Origin: Heligmosomoides polygyrus polygyrus
Taxonomy: Eukaryota; Nematoda; Chromadorea; Rhabditida; Heligmosomidae
Assembly: GCA_947396885.1 (NCBI GenBank)
Contig: OX377205.1
Coordinates: 56,392,969-56,456,968, forward strand
DNA: 64,000 bases
Direction: 5' to 3'
Below, piece by piece: positions 24,259 to 35,204 of the stretch (the stretch's first letter is position 1; every line of letters starts with the position of its first letter). The notes under the pieces are model-generated. The model was not told the origin of the DNA. It did not search any database and saw only the letters and a list, made by a program, of their open reading frames with translations. Made by a program: the position numbers and the translations under genes.

Positions 24259-24861
24259 GGATCTATCCTGGTCGGGGAGGGACACATAACTAAAAAGTGT
24301 GTAACAAATCGACTTCAGACTTACCGAGCGGCTCCTACAGAACAACATAGGACCTGAAAGAAACAAAAAATGAAAGGGTAAACAAATAATAATAGACCGT
24401 CGCGGTTTTGCCCGAAGCAACGTTGGCTGGATACGCTGCATATGGACTTAAAGGTGTCCATCTCGACCAAGTGTTTGATCGGGAGAAATGGCGTCACCAA
24501 ACCAGAAGAGTGGGTCCCGCCACCAGACGAGACAAACGCCATTGAAAACGATGATGAATGATGAATAAATCGTCGCGGTTTTACAACCGTCTCGGCAGGC
24601 AAAGGGCGACGGAATGGAGGCATGCCGCGTGCTGACCGCCGGCTGACATGTTATACCCAAGATCTAACATTGAGAGGAGGGCACATAAATTTGCCTGCTC
24701 ACAACGGCGGCGAAAACAAATGTAATTCTTTTCGTTGTTTTTCTTCGTGAATTTTTCTAGTTTAGGTCTTATGTTGTTCTGTAGGAGCCGCTCTGTAAGT
24801 CTCAAGGGCATTTGTCACATGCTTTTTAGTTATGTGCCCCTCCCTCGACTAGGATAGATCG
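24259..24861. mobile_element. hAT-like non-autonomous TIR element, copy 1, with 8-bp target duplication
   Basis: Terminal inverted repeats begin GGATCTATCCTGGTCGGGG and end CTAGGATAGATCG. Further inverted blocks include CACATAACTAAAAA and GAGCGGCTCCTACAGAACAA. GAATTCTG flanks the element at 24251-24258 and 24862-24869, and an 8-bp duplication is typical of hAT transposons. A 161-bp RTE tail (24410-24570) has inserted inside it. A second copy is at 53716-54133. Confidence 0.8.
24410..24570 (+). mobile_element. 5'-truncated RTE family C insertion with 12-bp target duplication
   Basis: It encodes only the terminus of the RTE ORF (QRWLDTLHMDLK ... TRRDKRH, by comparison with 16690-16815) followed by an ATGATGAATGATGAATAAAT tail. 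CGTCGCGGTTTT lies on both sides (24398-24409 and 24571-24582), which marks a target-primed insertion into the hAT-like element. Confidence 0.85.
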
Positions 24862-25284
24862 GAATTCTGATTCTTGGTCTGCATGTTTCTGTATTTGACA
24901 AGAGCACTCGATTCAACGAATTCTACTCTCCAGGCACGTTTATATGTCATTTGCTGTCTGCATCTACGCTGCTTCGTGATTGTTCGAGCGAGATTATTAT
25001 AATAGAATATATGGGGGGATTCTTAACTAGCCGATGATTCGTCCAAGACAGTTCCTCCAGAAACTAAATGAGAATGAGCTTCCGCTCAAGTGAACGATCA
25101 AACGCCTCAACGAACTTCTAGGGGTGGTATCGAACTACCTTGCGGCCAACGCGAGAAACCGACAGCAAAACGAAAAACGGAAATCAGGGCAGATCTACAG
25201 TACGCGGGAGAGTGGGACGACCACTACCGCTATGAAAGCCGTAACTTGAACTGGACAAGTGTGACCTGCCTTCCCGATGTCGAG

Positions 25285-26700
25285 TTGCTCGAGTCGCTCG
25301 AGCGTTCACCAGCAGCGTCTCCACTCGTCCCTGTCGCGTGACAAAGTGCTTCAATGGATACTCCTCGCTCGAGGGACACAAAGAGCATCATATCGTTCGT
25401 TCACTTAGTGGGCGTCCGTCTTGATCTCCCGCGGAATCCAGTCGGTGATGACTCGTCCAGCGGGTGTCTGCAAAGTGCATTACGTGGCCGTCCTACCCAA
25501 TTTTCGACGACTTGGCCCATGCGACAGCGTCTCTGAATTTTCGAACTCCGGAGGCCTTCTCTTCCTTGTGTGACTTGTGTCACTCCGGGCATCGTGTTCA
25601 TCCTGCTTTCGTATGGCCGAGCGCTGTAAGTAGAGTACGCAAAAAAAACAGTGGACTCGAGGTGAGCGCCCAGTCGGACGGTCTTCGTCTTCTTCATGCG
25701 TCATCGATGCCCATAAAAGCTCTCCAAGCCGCTTGTTTCCTCATGCCTACGTCCGACACTAGGTCGTTGACCACGTTGACTTCGCAGCCTAGATACGGGT
25801 ACATAGCCGGATTGAGCGAGAATGGGGCACGACGTCTATTCCTCATGAACATCGTCTTCGTAAGATTCAGCTGCGTTCGTTTGAGGTCCAACATCCCCAT
25901 ATACAAGATCGAAGTTAGTCAATAATCGCTCCTTCTCGGTGTTGTGTGCACGGTATCGTCAGCAAAGCGAAGGTGGTGCAGTTGTCGGTCGTCGATGCCC
26001 ACTCAATGTCTTCCAATTTTAATTCGCACATGACGTTTTCGAAGAATGCGCTGAAGAGCTTTGGCAATATGGAATCTTCTCGTTGACGACGAGTTCGTCG
26101 TAGAATGGTGTGATCTTCACCGTGAAATAACCACAGCTTCGATGACCGCTTCAGGCCGACAGAGTCGAATGCCTTCTTCAGGTCGATGAACCTAAGGCGC
26201 AACAGCAGCTTGCACTTACTCTAGTGATACTTCGATGAGCCTCGCCATGGTGTGTATGTTGCCAATCGTGCTGAATCCTCTCTTCTTGCTCGCATGGTCG
26301 TACGTCGTCCAGCGTTACAGCAAGACGGTCTTCCATTGGAACGGAACCATGCACTCCGATAGGTAGCGTGCGAAGAGCGCCAGCGCCAAGGTGTTGGTGA
26401 CCGCTGGCGGTAGGTTCTTCAGGTGTTCGGGTCTGATCCTGTCAGGACCGCGTGCTGTACGTTTCTTCACCGACGAGATGGCGTGTCGGATCTCGGAAGG
26501 GAGAACAGAGGGAACGACGTATCCATCCTGCGGAAGATGGCATGAGAGCAGGTGGGAGATGGTATCGAGGAGATCGGAGTAGAAGCCGCGGATGACCTTC
26601 TCCATTGTTTTTCTGAAAGAGGTGACGGTTCCATCAGGGCTTCAGAAAGCAGTCGTCTTGACTTCAAAGTTGGCGAAGTGCCTGCAGGCAAGCGGATGTT
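25285..26700 (-). pseudogene. RTE family A retrotransposon, linker to 3' terminus
   Basis: On the minus strand, 26315-26605 matches the family A pre-RT linker (HLPQDGYVVPSVLPSEIRHA, GPDRIRPEHLKNLPP). 25915-26202 matches RT fragments (IDLKKAFDSV), and 25401-25906 the post-RT region (YPYLGCEVNVVNDLVSDVG, EGLRSS). Deletions remove much of the RT palm, including the FADD motif context, and there are many frameshifts. It is a dead 5'-truncated copy. Confidence 0.8.
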
Positions 26701-28452
26701 CGTGCCAGTGGCATGCGTTAAATTTTTTCCGTAAATTTTTAGCGACCATTTTTTAACGAAAAATTTCTGCGTTGAGACTATTAAATTCGGTAAACACGTT
26801 GAATAACTTTCATCTTTTCTGAAACCAGTTCGCCTCTATTTATTATACGAAAAAACCACATCTTTTTCTTCATTGATTTTTTTCGAATCGATCTACATGG
26901 TAATTACATGACTATCTCTTCATCTTCACAACAAATAACAACAGTCCATCTATTATCAGCAAAATTGCTAAACGAGAAGAAACATTTAGAATCCGAAACC
27001 AAACCGTAATTACAAGACTTTTAAAAGACTTACTTACTGAGCCTTGTTCGTTTCGCTGGTGGAAAGTCATTCAGCTTCTGAAAAGATTTAGATTGCACCA
27101 TAGCACGGCTCAACGTTTTTGAGCGTAGACTTTTACAGGCCGTGTATTAGTATTCTTTATAGTGCCATAATTGGTTTTGAAAACTACAGATCGTCCCAAT
27201 GAAGAATTCATGTCCGGCAGCAATCGCAGCGAATTCTTTGGTACAGTCCGCCTTTGGAAGACATTTACTAATCCATAGATCACATAATGATTTCTTTTGT
27301 CCCAAATTATCCCGTTGCTAGTGCAGACGACAGCGGAGAATCAAATGAACAGCCACGCACCGTTGGCCGAATACCAGTAGAATCTAATTTTTCTGCATTG
27401 GGTATTTTTGTCCTTGTCACCCAAGTAACGTAGATTTCAATTGTTACTCTTTCTCCTTTTTATTGCAAGGAAATGCATAAGGAACGCGGGTATTTAAAAG
27501 TGCATTTCTCATCCTATATTAAAAGTGGCCTTTAGCCTTCATAATTTCTCCACATAGAATTAGCCACAGTCCGTCACTCGTTTACGACTTTCCAATAATC
27601 CATCTCTCCTATTTCCTTCTTTAAGCACCTGTTCAAAATGCACAGCACATTTGCTTGAGGATCGAATGCGTTTTTGGGTTCCTCTACTTTTTCCTATTTT
27701 TGCGGAGCACATTTTGGATGGATGATTGGTATTATAGTAAACTGACGGCGTGTCTCGCACTTGCGCGCTACGAGCATCACTGACCTATGGACAGTAGTTT
27801 TCGTAAAACTTAAGATGCGTTAACATCTAGGACCTGCTGCGTACTTTATTGTCATGAAGGCGTTCCACACTTCAGTACCTTCATTCTCTTCGGACCAGTA
27901 ACGTCATTGGTTTGTGCTGCGCAGTACTTCTGTTCCTCAGGTTGCTCCTCCAGAACCGTTCTCATGCCTAACAACTAGCGTTTCCGGATATCGATGACAT
28001 GTATTCTGAAGCCAGGTTCCACTCACTCGTATCTTCTTACTGGACATAATTGCTGGTACGCCTTTACTGGTCTTCTCTCCCCCCTCTTTAGTCCCCCACC
28101 TTCCTGCTCCCAACTCCTGGCCCATTTATTTGTTTCTACTATTGACCCTCTACTGTTCTCTTCTTGCTGGTTTCTCTGTCCTCCTCCCTCCTCCAAGTTG
28201 TTCCTTTTCTTTCCGGCCGCTCTCCTGGTCCAGCCTCGAGATCCCCCTTACTGCCCCTATTTCTGCACAACCTCCTGGCTTCTCCATAACCCCCTTAGTG
28301 GTCCTCCCATGCTCACGGTAGACGTCGGCGACGCGACGTATTCAGAATAAGGACAGTTGTTGCGCGACGTAGGAGGACCGTCTTCCGAATCCAGAAGCAA
28401 GCGCAGTCGCCGCTGTGTCGAGCATGAAGAGGCTACGCATGTGGCAGCGCGA
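26701..28452. other. No gene recognised
   Basis: AT-rich until about 27500, then a pyrimidine-rich stretch (28070-28300). No motif in the short frames. Confidence 0.5.
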
Positions 28453-28655
28453 CAGGAGGTACACCCGCCCCTGCTGGGGGCGTGGCGCCCGGAGCTACAT
28501 CCGCTGTTGAGCGGACCGGAAACTTTTGTTTTGCGTGTTAAAGATTTCGTATGGCAGCCGTTAGACTCTCGGTGAGGCCTAGGGGTTGGGATGGGTGAGC
28601 AAGGGGATGAGAGGAAGATCGCGCGCCCCCAGCAGGGAGCGGCTGTACCTCTTAA
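28453..28655. mobile_element. Short TIR MITE, copy 2
   Basis: Reverse-orientation copy of 22532-22738: AGGAGGTACACCCGCCC at the left end and GCGGCTGTACCTCTT at the right, with shared interior GGACCGGAAACTTTTG and CCTAGGGGTTGGG. Confidence 0.75.
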
Positions 28656-28704
28656 ACGTCCCCCTATGCATATGGCAGATTCCTTGTTTCCCGCATGAAT
28701 TCCT

Positions 28705-29432
28705 TTAGGCGCCTTTTATACTCCCGCCGCTGCGCGATTGCAGCTAGAAAGGGGAGCGTCAGCGACGCGCGGCTACGAGCGTACTAGCGTAGCGAGCGTC
28801 CATACTAAGGTTGGGGTGGAGGTCGCCTGCTCAACCTACGATTGAAACAGATGAGTTTGGAATTGAGTCGAATTCCCTGCCTAGGTTACGGAAGGTACGG
28901 GTGTCTAAGGTCATGGTCACCGACTTCGAAATCGGTGATTATGCTCGAGATAGCGTTTATCACCCGAACCTGCCGTAATTGGCCGTAATCTTAAAAACGG
29001 ATGTCAGATCCGTTATCAGCATCCTAAATACCCTCCCCCCCCCCTCTTTAGGAGAAGTTTGGTCGAAATTTTTTTCGAACTTTCCTCGACCTCTGGAGTC
29101 CTGCAAGTACATGTAATAGTGCCATAATTTTGCTACACCTTTTCGGTTTTGTTAGTTGGGAACCAAAACAAAACAGGAGTAGCAAATTCATTCATCCCGG
29201 TGTGAAATCTTCCACTCTACACCGAGTCGCTGCCGCAGCTAACCGCGCCGCGCCGCGCCCTTCCCTCCAGCGGCGCGATTCGCCGATTACCGTAACCCGA
29301 AATTCCGTCAAATGTGGTGTTTTAAGGCGGCGAGTATGAAAGTGATGCGGAGCCGCCTCGCGGCGCGAAAATCAATCGCTATGTCAACTATTACGCTGCG
29401 CCGCGTCGCGACGCGAGCATAAAAGGCGGCCT
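28705..29432. mobile_element. GC-rich TIR element, copy 1 (about 0.73 kb)
   Basis: The ends are TTAGGCGCCTTTTATAC at the left and GCATAAAAGGCGGCCTA at the right. Its interior (for example the CCGCGCCGCGCC region near 29245, and GGTCATGGTCACCGA) matches in reverse the element at 52064-52955. No coding frame. The superfamily is unresolved; a TAA/TTA-like target is possible. Confidence 0.75.
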
Positions 29433-30764
29433 ACGGCTCCGTTCTTGTTGTTTCCCCAGTCCCGCCCAAAGGTCCTTTCTTCCAGGTAGATAGAGATCCC
29501 GCCACCCCCCCCCCCCCCATTCCCTCTCCCTCGGGATCCTCCTTACTACCCCATATCAATTAAGTAGCAGACAACGGCGAGCGAACGCCCATTGCGCGAC
29601 ATTGGTGTCACATCTTCTAAATTCGGTCTCCCTTTCTGGCAACGGATCCCTTGCTGATCCTCCTCACCCCTTTAGTGGTGCTTTTGTTTTGATTCGAATT
29701 TTCGACTTCCTTCGTGCCATGAATAAAGTATGTTACCTGAAACACGTTTCCATCTTCAATTATCCTAGCAGACGTAATTGCAAGTCGCCATCAGCCGTTC
29801 GCTCAAAAATGTGATAAAAATTATAGGTTCTCGTCTAAGATAGGTCAAAAATAACGTCACCGACAAGAACCGAACCTATGATCCCATTCCTATAAAGCGA
29901 GCACTCTACCCCTGTGCCGCTGCCGCTGGTGTTATTGCTGCCAATCGCACCTCTGATTACACAACAACGCGGCTTCCGCCGGCCACAACTCGCTTAGGAG
30001 ATACATTTAGTAAAATTGAACTACATGTCTGTGATCAGCGTCTTGAGCTCTTTCAAGTGATGTAGGTCCGAAGTTCTATGGGAAGCTGACGGCATTCCCT
30101 GGTAAGTTGCGTCAACTTCAACAGCAGATTATGAGTTCAGGCACTTTTGAATTAAAAAAAAATTTTATCAGCTTAATAGTGTTTTTGAAATGCTGTGCAG
30201 TCACTACATTGACAACGGGCGCTCTGTGGTATCTGTGCTTTTTGAATCGATCTTTAACTTCGGTTTGCGTCCAAGCCATCCAAAGCACCTACTTCACCAG
30301 GGCCGATGTCTTGCTAGCAACCAAGTTTTACCGGGGAAGAACAGTAAGAAGTAGGAAGGCAGTCAATATGTATGTGTAAAACAACCTCAGTGATTGTGTG
30401 GACACAGTCGAAGGGCTGATTAGTCATTCTTGGAGGAAGACAAATGTGAGACTCATTCTCCTCTTATTCATTCACATTAATATTGTTCCGACGGCAACGC
30501 CTGCCTTGTGTCTGTTTCCGCAGAGCCAATTGGGTTGTTTTACTGAGCGGTCGCCTAATTCTTTTTTCAAATAAAACTGCAGCAAAATAGGTTAATCCTT
30601 AGATGGATGGCTCCTGTAAATACTTTTCAAGCTACAAAGAAGTCGGTGGCGCTGAAACGTGACTCTAATAACGTCTGCATAGCAATCTTGGTTCGGCAGC
30701 TTGACGTGTTCCGCTACTGTTCTTTGACAGTATGCCAGGATCGAAAGCACTTTGACGTGGGATT
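29433..30764. other. No gene recognised
   Basis: Contains a poly-C run near 29507 and a weak reversed tRNA-like B-box (GAACCGAACCTATGATCCC) near 29868. The short frames lack motifs. Confidence 0.5.
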
Positions 30765-30910
30765 ATCTGGGATGGATAAAATATTAGCTTTTTCATCGGC
30801 TGGCCACTGCAAACTTTTGTGTAGACCCAACGAAAGCCCATTCATTCAAAGAGTTGTCACGTCCAAATGAGTAGAAACAGAATATTCGGCCCATTCCTAA
30901 AAGATGATGG
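30765..30910 (+). repeat. Diverged SINE fragment
   Basis: It aligns with the distal body of the 5554-5854 SINE (GGATAAA, TTCATCGGCTGGCCAC-GCAA, GCCCATTCATTC). The head is absent. Confidence 0.55.
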
Positions 30911-31184
30911 TTCCCTATATAATGGAGAACTTGCATAGAAAACTCACAAATCAGAAATAGTTTGCATGCTTTGCAACAACCGCGATGTTAATGATGTGTT
31001 TTGAAAAAATCGCAATGTTGAACGTAAACTTAGTATACTATTTAAATTTTTAAATAAGAAGGTCATTTCCTTAATATTTGAAACGCACCATCATTATCAG
31101 CGGGATCTGAACAGAAAGTGCTCCTAGAAATTCGTTTCTATAAAAATAACTCAAATACATGATTGCAGAAGCGTTGCTTTTTGA

Positions 31185-31250
31185 CAGCGGGCCCTGCGAC
31201 TGCGCGGGACTAAACGCTCAGGAGAAGATGAAGAAGAAGAAGAAGAAGCG
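31185..31250 (+). repeat. RTE family C 3'-tail remnant
   Basis: GCGGGCCCTGCGACTGCGCGGGAC..AACGCT followed by GAAGAAGAAGAAGAAG resembles the terminus at 16780-16825. Confidence 0.5.
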
Positions 31251-31599
31251 TTGCTTTTTGGATGAAATCTGCTCTCATTTGTTTGATGCTTTACAATACC
31301 CTACGACAGCCCCTGAAAGGAGACACTGCCACAAAATCCAGCATACTACTATCGTGGAACCATCAAAGCAGTATGTGAAGGTCGGCGCTAAAGAACACTT
31401 ATTTGGATGCGCTATGCCCTCCTCCTGTAATTATTAGGTTGGAAAAAAGTCTCTTCACACTTCGAAAAGTTTTTACCGTTTTCCTTGTAAACACACTAGC
31501 CAGTATTGATTGCTGATTTCATAATCCTATCACGCTTGTCTACCGTTCGCATGCGGACGCAGGTCAAGACCCTTCTTGTACTTCGTTATCTATCCATCT

Positions 31600-31708
31600 T
31601 CCGGACTCAATGCCAGATCTACCTCATGGCCATTTTCGGCACGGCATTCTTCATGAATCCATTAAAGGATCTACAGCACGTCAAGCAGCCGACCAAATTA
31701 GCCATATA
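31600..31708 (+). pseudogene. mariner-like transposase, N-terminal HTH fragment
   Basis: The frame reads FRHGILHESIKGSTARQAAD, which resembles the first helix-turn-helix of mariner-family transposases. It is cut off at TATA by the ITR element that starts at 31709, so it served as the insertion target. The catalytic domain is absent. Confidence 0.5.
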
Positions 31709-32856
31709 TACAGGGTGGCCCATAAGTCCTGCAACAAAATTAGGAGACCTTATTGGTTGTCTTTTTCCAATTGCAAAAAACCGCATACCAAAAACCGTTA
31801 TGTAGCATATACTTAGTGCTATACTTCTGGAAAGTATCATGGTTGTAGCTTCTCTTATTACAAAGTAATGCGCTCTCACGTAAAACTACCGAAAATTCTT
31901 CTCTGGCCCGTGGTGGGGCGCTTCCGTTCCGATGTGACTAAATTTCGGAATATTGGTTGTTGAACATGCAGTATGATGGTATTGTGTAGGGCAGTGCAAA
32001 AGCTCCTCAATAGTGAACATTGGATGAACGGATCTGAACTACAGTAGAAGGACGCTATTAATTTTCTGATCGTACAGGATGCAGCGACCAGCTGGAACAA
32101 ATTCAATATTCAGCCGTGTGCGTAATCTATTACTAAGCAATATGTTGTTTCTAGAAAACTACAAGGAAAGCTCTACAAGTCCACAAGTGAGATTAAGACT
32201 CAGCTAAGAGGAGAAGAGAGTAGAAGGAAAAATTTGTAAGCGCAGTTTTAGGGCGTCGTTCGCAATGTTATTTAGCCTCTGCCTCATTTGATGAAAAATT
32301 TCTTAAAGTTGAGCGATCCCAGAAAGGTCAAAATAGTAGTGCGTTTAATGCTACCTTTGCGGGAACCTGATGATATTAAAACAACGGCCACGCATGGCAA
32401 GTTTTTGTCATACACGATTTTCCAAAATGTCTCCCCGCACTCCATAGGTTTTTGTGTAAAAATAGTGAAAATCAATAAAAATGTTTGTTTGATAGGAACG
32501 AATACCTAACACCATATAATAGAGACTCAATCGCGCTGTTTAAAGGCAAAATACACATTCTGGTGAAACGATTCCTGTAACAGCAAAAGAAAAGGACGTG
32601 ATAGCGGTTCTCAGTCCATCTGCAAAATATTGCACCTGCTAAGGACTATCTGTGAAATTCCTAAATCTTTAGATTTTCAATTTTGATTTTTTAACCATCT
32701 TGAAGAAAATGTATTGCTCTATAAAGCCTGGGAAAACTATTGTTCAATATCTTCTTTGGAACGAATAAGAAGTAAAACTCCGAAAGAGGGGCTGCGACGT
32801 GAGCTGCAAAGCAACCCACACGATCTGAAGGCTCTTATCAATCCAGGAGTGGTCCC
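31709..32856. mobile_element. ITR DNA element, family X copy 1 (right end lost in gap)
   Basis: It begins with CAGGGTGGCCCATAAGTC, typical of Tc1/mariner-type inverted repeats, inserted at a TA. About 1.1 kb is collinear with 53655-55495 (shared GCTCTCACGTAAAACTACC, GAGGAGAAGAGA-AGAAGGAAAAATTTGT and TGCGACG-G--CTGC). No transposase motif is seen in either copy. Confidence 0.65.
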
Positions 32857-33056
32857 NNNNNNNNNNNNNNNNNNNNNNNNNNNNNNNNNNNNNNNNNNNN
32901 NNNNNNNNNNNNNNNNNNNNNNNNNNNNNNNNNNNNNNNNNNNNNNNNNNNNNNNNNNNNNNNNNNNNNNNNNNNNNNNNNNNNNNNNNNNNNNNNNNNN
33001 NNNNNNNNNNNNNNNNNNNNNNNNNNNNNNNNNNNNNNNNNNNNNNNNNNNNNNNN
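32857..33056. other. Assembly gap (200 N)
   Basis: Exactly 200 N, adjacent to a long palindrome that probably hindered assembly. Confidence 1.
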
Positions 33057-33685
33057 TTCTCTCCGCTTAGGCTTGCAAATTTTTGCGTAGTTTTTTATAG
33101 CACATGGAAGACAATGTTCTGTGCTACAAGAGTTTGTGTTGGTCCTATTTTCTCACTTGTCCTTTATTGATTTTTAGGCCATCAAATTGGGAATTCCGAC
33201 TTTTCCGTCCGAATTTTCACCAAAACTCCGGTTCTGTGGTTGAAGTTTTTTGCTTGGTGTTATATGTCGTTTAAAAGAAGATGTCTCGCTTAATAAGAAT
33301 TTGTGTCATGTTTATTGGCTCACGCTGATTTCTGTCGAATATCAACAACTGAAGAAGGAGAAGGAATTGTTGGTGAAGACGATTTTTCTCTTTTTGGCAT
33401 TTTGTTGATATTTAACAGAAATCAATAAACGCAACACATACTCTTATGGAAGAATACATTTTCTCTCGAATGACATATAACACAAACCCAAAAAGTCTAA
33501 CCACAGGGCAGGAGCTGTCGGCAAAAATAACCACCCTCCTTCGGAGGTCCCAATTTGATGACCTAAAAATCAATAAAGGACAAGTGAGAAAATAGAACCA
33601 ACACAAACTCTTGTAGCACAGAACATTGTCTTCCAAACGCTATAAAAAACTGCGCAAAAAATTACAAACCTAAGCGGACAGAACA
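33057..33685. mobile_element. Snap-back palindromic element
   Basis: The left arm (33060-33330) and right arm (33400-33685) are reverse complements with modest mismatches (for example GAAGACAATGTTCTGTGCT and its complement, CTTGTCCTTTATTGATTTTT and its complement). The arms meet around a short centre near 33340-33400, and the left outer end may extend into the N gap. No coding. Confidence 0.8.
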
Positions 33686-33901
33686 AGTGCGCAAATGGCT
33701 ACTTTTTCACTTTTTCGTTTTTCAATTCAACGACATAAAAATTGACTAAATTCATGATGAGGATAGAAATGCAATACACGTTCTGATAGAACAAATCACT
33801 CTCTTTCGAAAGCTGTGCAGCGCTATGCAGGAGACCGCCGGCGAAATCTGCAGTGAATCGTTGAAAAAAAAACGGCGAAGACTTATTGGACTTCCTAATA
33901 C

Positions 33902-33905
33902 ATTG
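33902..33905. repeat. Target site duplication (left)
   Basis: ATTG, identical to 47099-47102 beyond the other LTR. It fixes both element boundaries. Confidence 0.85.
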
Positions 33906-34356
33906 AGTAATAATCTTGGTTAACCAGCCTCTGGTCATGACCCGGAATCAATTCATTTCGCATATTTATCTGCGATAATCTACAAAGCACGGAACGACAA
34001 GCCGGAACATGACTCGGCACAAGAGAAAACATGTCAACAACACATAACGGGAGATCACTGGGCGCCGGAGTGGGGACGAACGCCGGCGTGGTCGGCGGAA
34101 GGAGCCGAAGCACCGCGATGAAGGGCTGGCCGGGTCCCTGGGTGCAGTCGCGCGTCCCTCAACCGTCCGGGTGGCAGTCCTCGCGAGTCCTTTGTCCTCG
34201 CTTATATAGGTCCGTCCTCCTCAAGTCCGTGCCTGAAACAAGGAAGGGCAAGGGGCCGCGACGTTTCGAAAGATACGGCCAGCAAAGAGAGAGGCAACAC
34301 GGGGGTAAAATGTCAAAACGGGACTCACCACACCGATTCCTCCTTCGTCCCTTACA
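33906..34356 (-). repeat. 3' LTR (451 bp)
   Basis: It starts TGTAAGGG and ends ATTATTACT on the minus strand, giving TGTAA...TTACT imperfect inverted termini. Differences from the other LTR: G/A at about 34227, one extra C in the CGTTTCG context near 34269, and C/G near 34327. A TATATAAG box is at 34201-34208. Confidence 0.93.
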
Positions 34357-34370
34357 TCTCCCCCTTTTCG
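34357..34370 (-). other. Polypurine tract
   Basis: Read on the minus strand, CGAAAAGGGGGAGA abuts the 3' LTR start. This is the expected primer for plus-strand DNA synthesis. It lies 18 bp after the helicase stop. Confidence 0.85.
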
Positions 34371-34388
34371 CGAAGTCCGTCCTCGGAC

Positions 34389-35204
34389 TTAATACTTGAT
34401 TGCAGCGGGGATAGTCTTCTCGAAGAAGCACATTTCAGCCAGAACTCTATTGAAGCGACACCATGTGATGATTTGTTCCCATAGTGGTATGACTTGAAGC
34501 GACGAGAGGCATCCTATGACGAACATTCCGTCTCGAGCCCAGGATAGCGCGACGTTGAGGCGCTTAGGGTCTGCAAAAAACGAATGGTTGGCGTCTTTGT
34601 CGATATGAGTCCGTGTGGTACACACAATCACAATAGATTTTTCCGATCCCTGTGCACTGTCGACCGTAGCGACGGCCACCTCGGTATCGCGCAGCACAGC
34701 TTCACATAGATATTTTTGGTCACGATAGAGGCATATGACCATAATGTCCTCAGCGCGGACTCCTTTTGCTTTTAAAAGGCACACTAGGACGCGCACCGCG
34801 TTTGCCTCGATGTCGTTGCTGTATGACCCAGTAACGGATCTAACCGCGTGACCTCTCACGTTCACGACTGCGAGTGGAATCTCGGGGTTCGTCAGTTTCA
34901 CACGCGACAGCAGATTTTGGCGTAATTCTACTGGTGTGCCGCACCGCAAAGCGTCGCCGTAAAAGAACTTAGAATTGAGGCGCATGAGGCCCGCGTGCGG
35001 ACGGTACACCGTCCGGATGGTGCAGACTGGAGCGTTGCCCCTGCGGTGGGCGACATCCAGCACCGACTGTGAGCAGAGAGCTACCGCCTTGGGGACGTTG
35101 TGGACGCCTACATACGGTGGTAATTGCTTACTATCACCCACGAGGGTGTAGCAAGCATACTGAAAGCGCGAGAGAAGTGCAATGAATGTGGCCTCTGGAA
35201 TCAT
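34389..35204 (-). CDS. SF1 (UPF1-like) helicase, C-terminal RecA domain (second frame segment)
   Basis: This 271-codon segment continues the helicase directly after its DEA box. Motif III GDSKQLPP is at residues 23-30, the IV-region motif VYRPH at 66-70, motif V TVDSAQGSE at 180-188 and motif VI KRLNVALSWAR at 214-224. These are the C-terminal signatures of UPF1/DNA2/NAM7-type superfamily 1 helicases, including the arginine finger of motif VI. The frame overlaps the upstream one by one base (TAATG). The break is best explained by one missing base in a short A/T run at about 35205-35208, because the two halves are contiguous in the middle of motif II-III spacing. Its stop lies 18 bp before the polypurine tract, so it is inside the element. 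Confidence 0.88.
   Translation of the reverse strand: MIPEATFIALLSRFQYACYTLVGDSKQLPPYVGVHNVPKAVALCSQSVLDVAHRRGNAPVCTIRTVYRPHAGLMRLNSKFFYGDALRCGTPVELRQNLLSRVKLTNPEIPLAVVNVRGHAVRSVTGSYSNDIEANAVRVLVCLLKAKGVRAEDIMVICLYRDQKYLCEAVLRDTEVAVATVDSAQGSEKSIVIVCTTRTHIDKDANHSFFADPKRLNVALSWARDGMFVIGCLSSLQVIPLWEQIITWCRFNRVLAEMCFFEKTIPAAIKY

Noticed and set aside
33699..33938. Continuation of the Penelope-like RT left of the LTR element
   Set aside because: The frame across the reconstructed site is open but shows no RT motifs, so the Penelope-like copy was probably already truncated there.
34031..34399. Open frame across the 3' LTR (and its copy 46774-47148)
   Set aside because: It runs antisense through LTR promoter sequence, is duplicated with the LTR, and has no motif.
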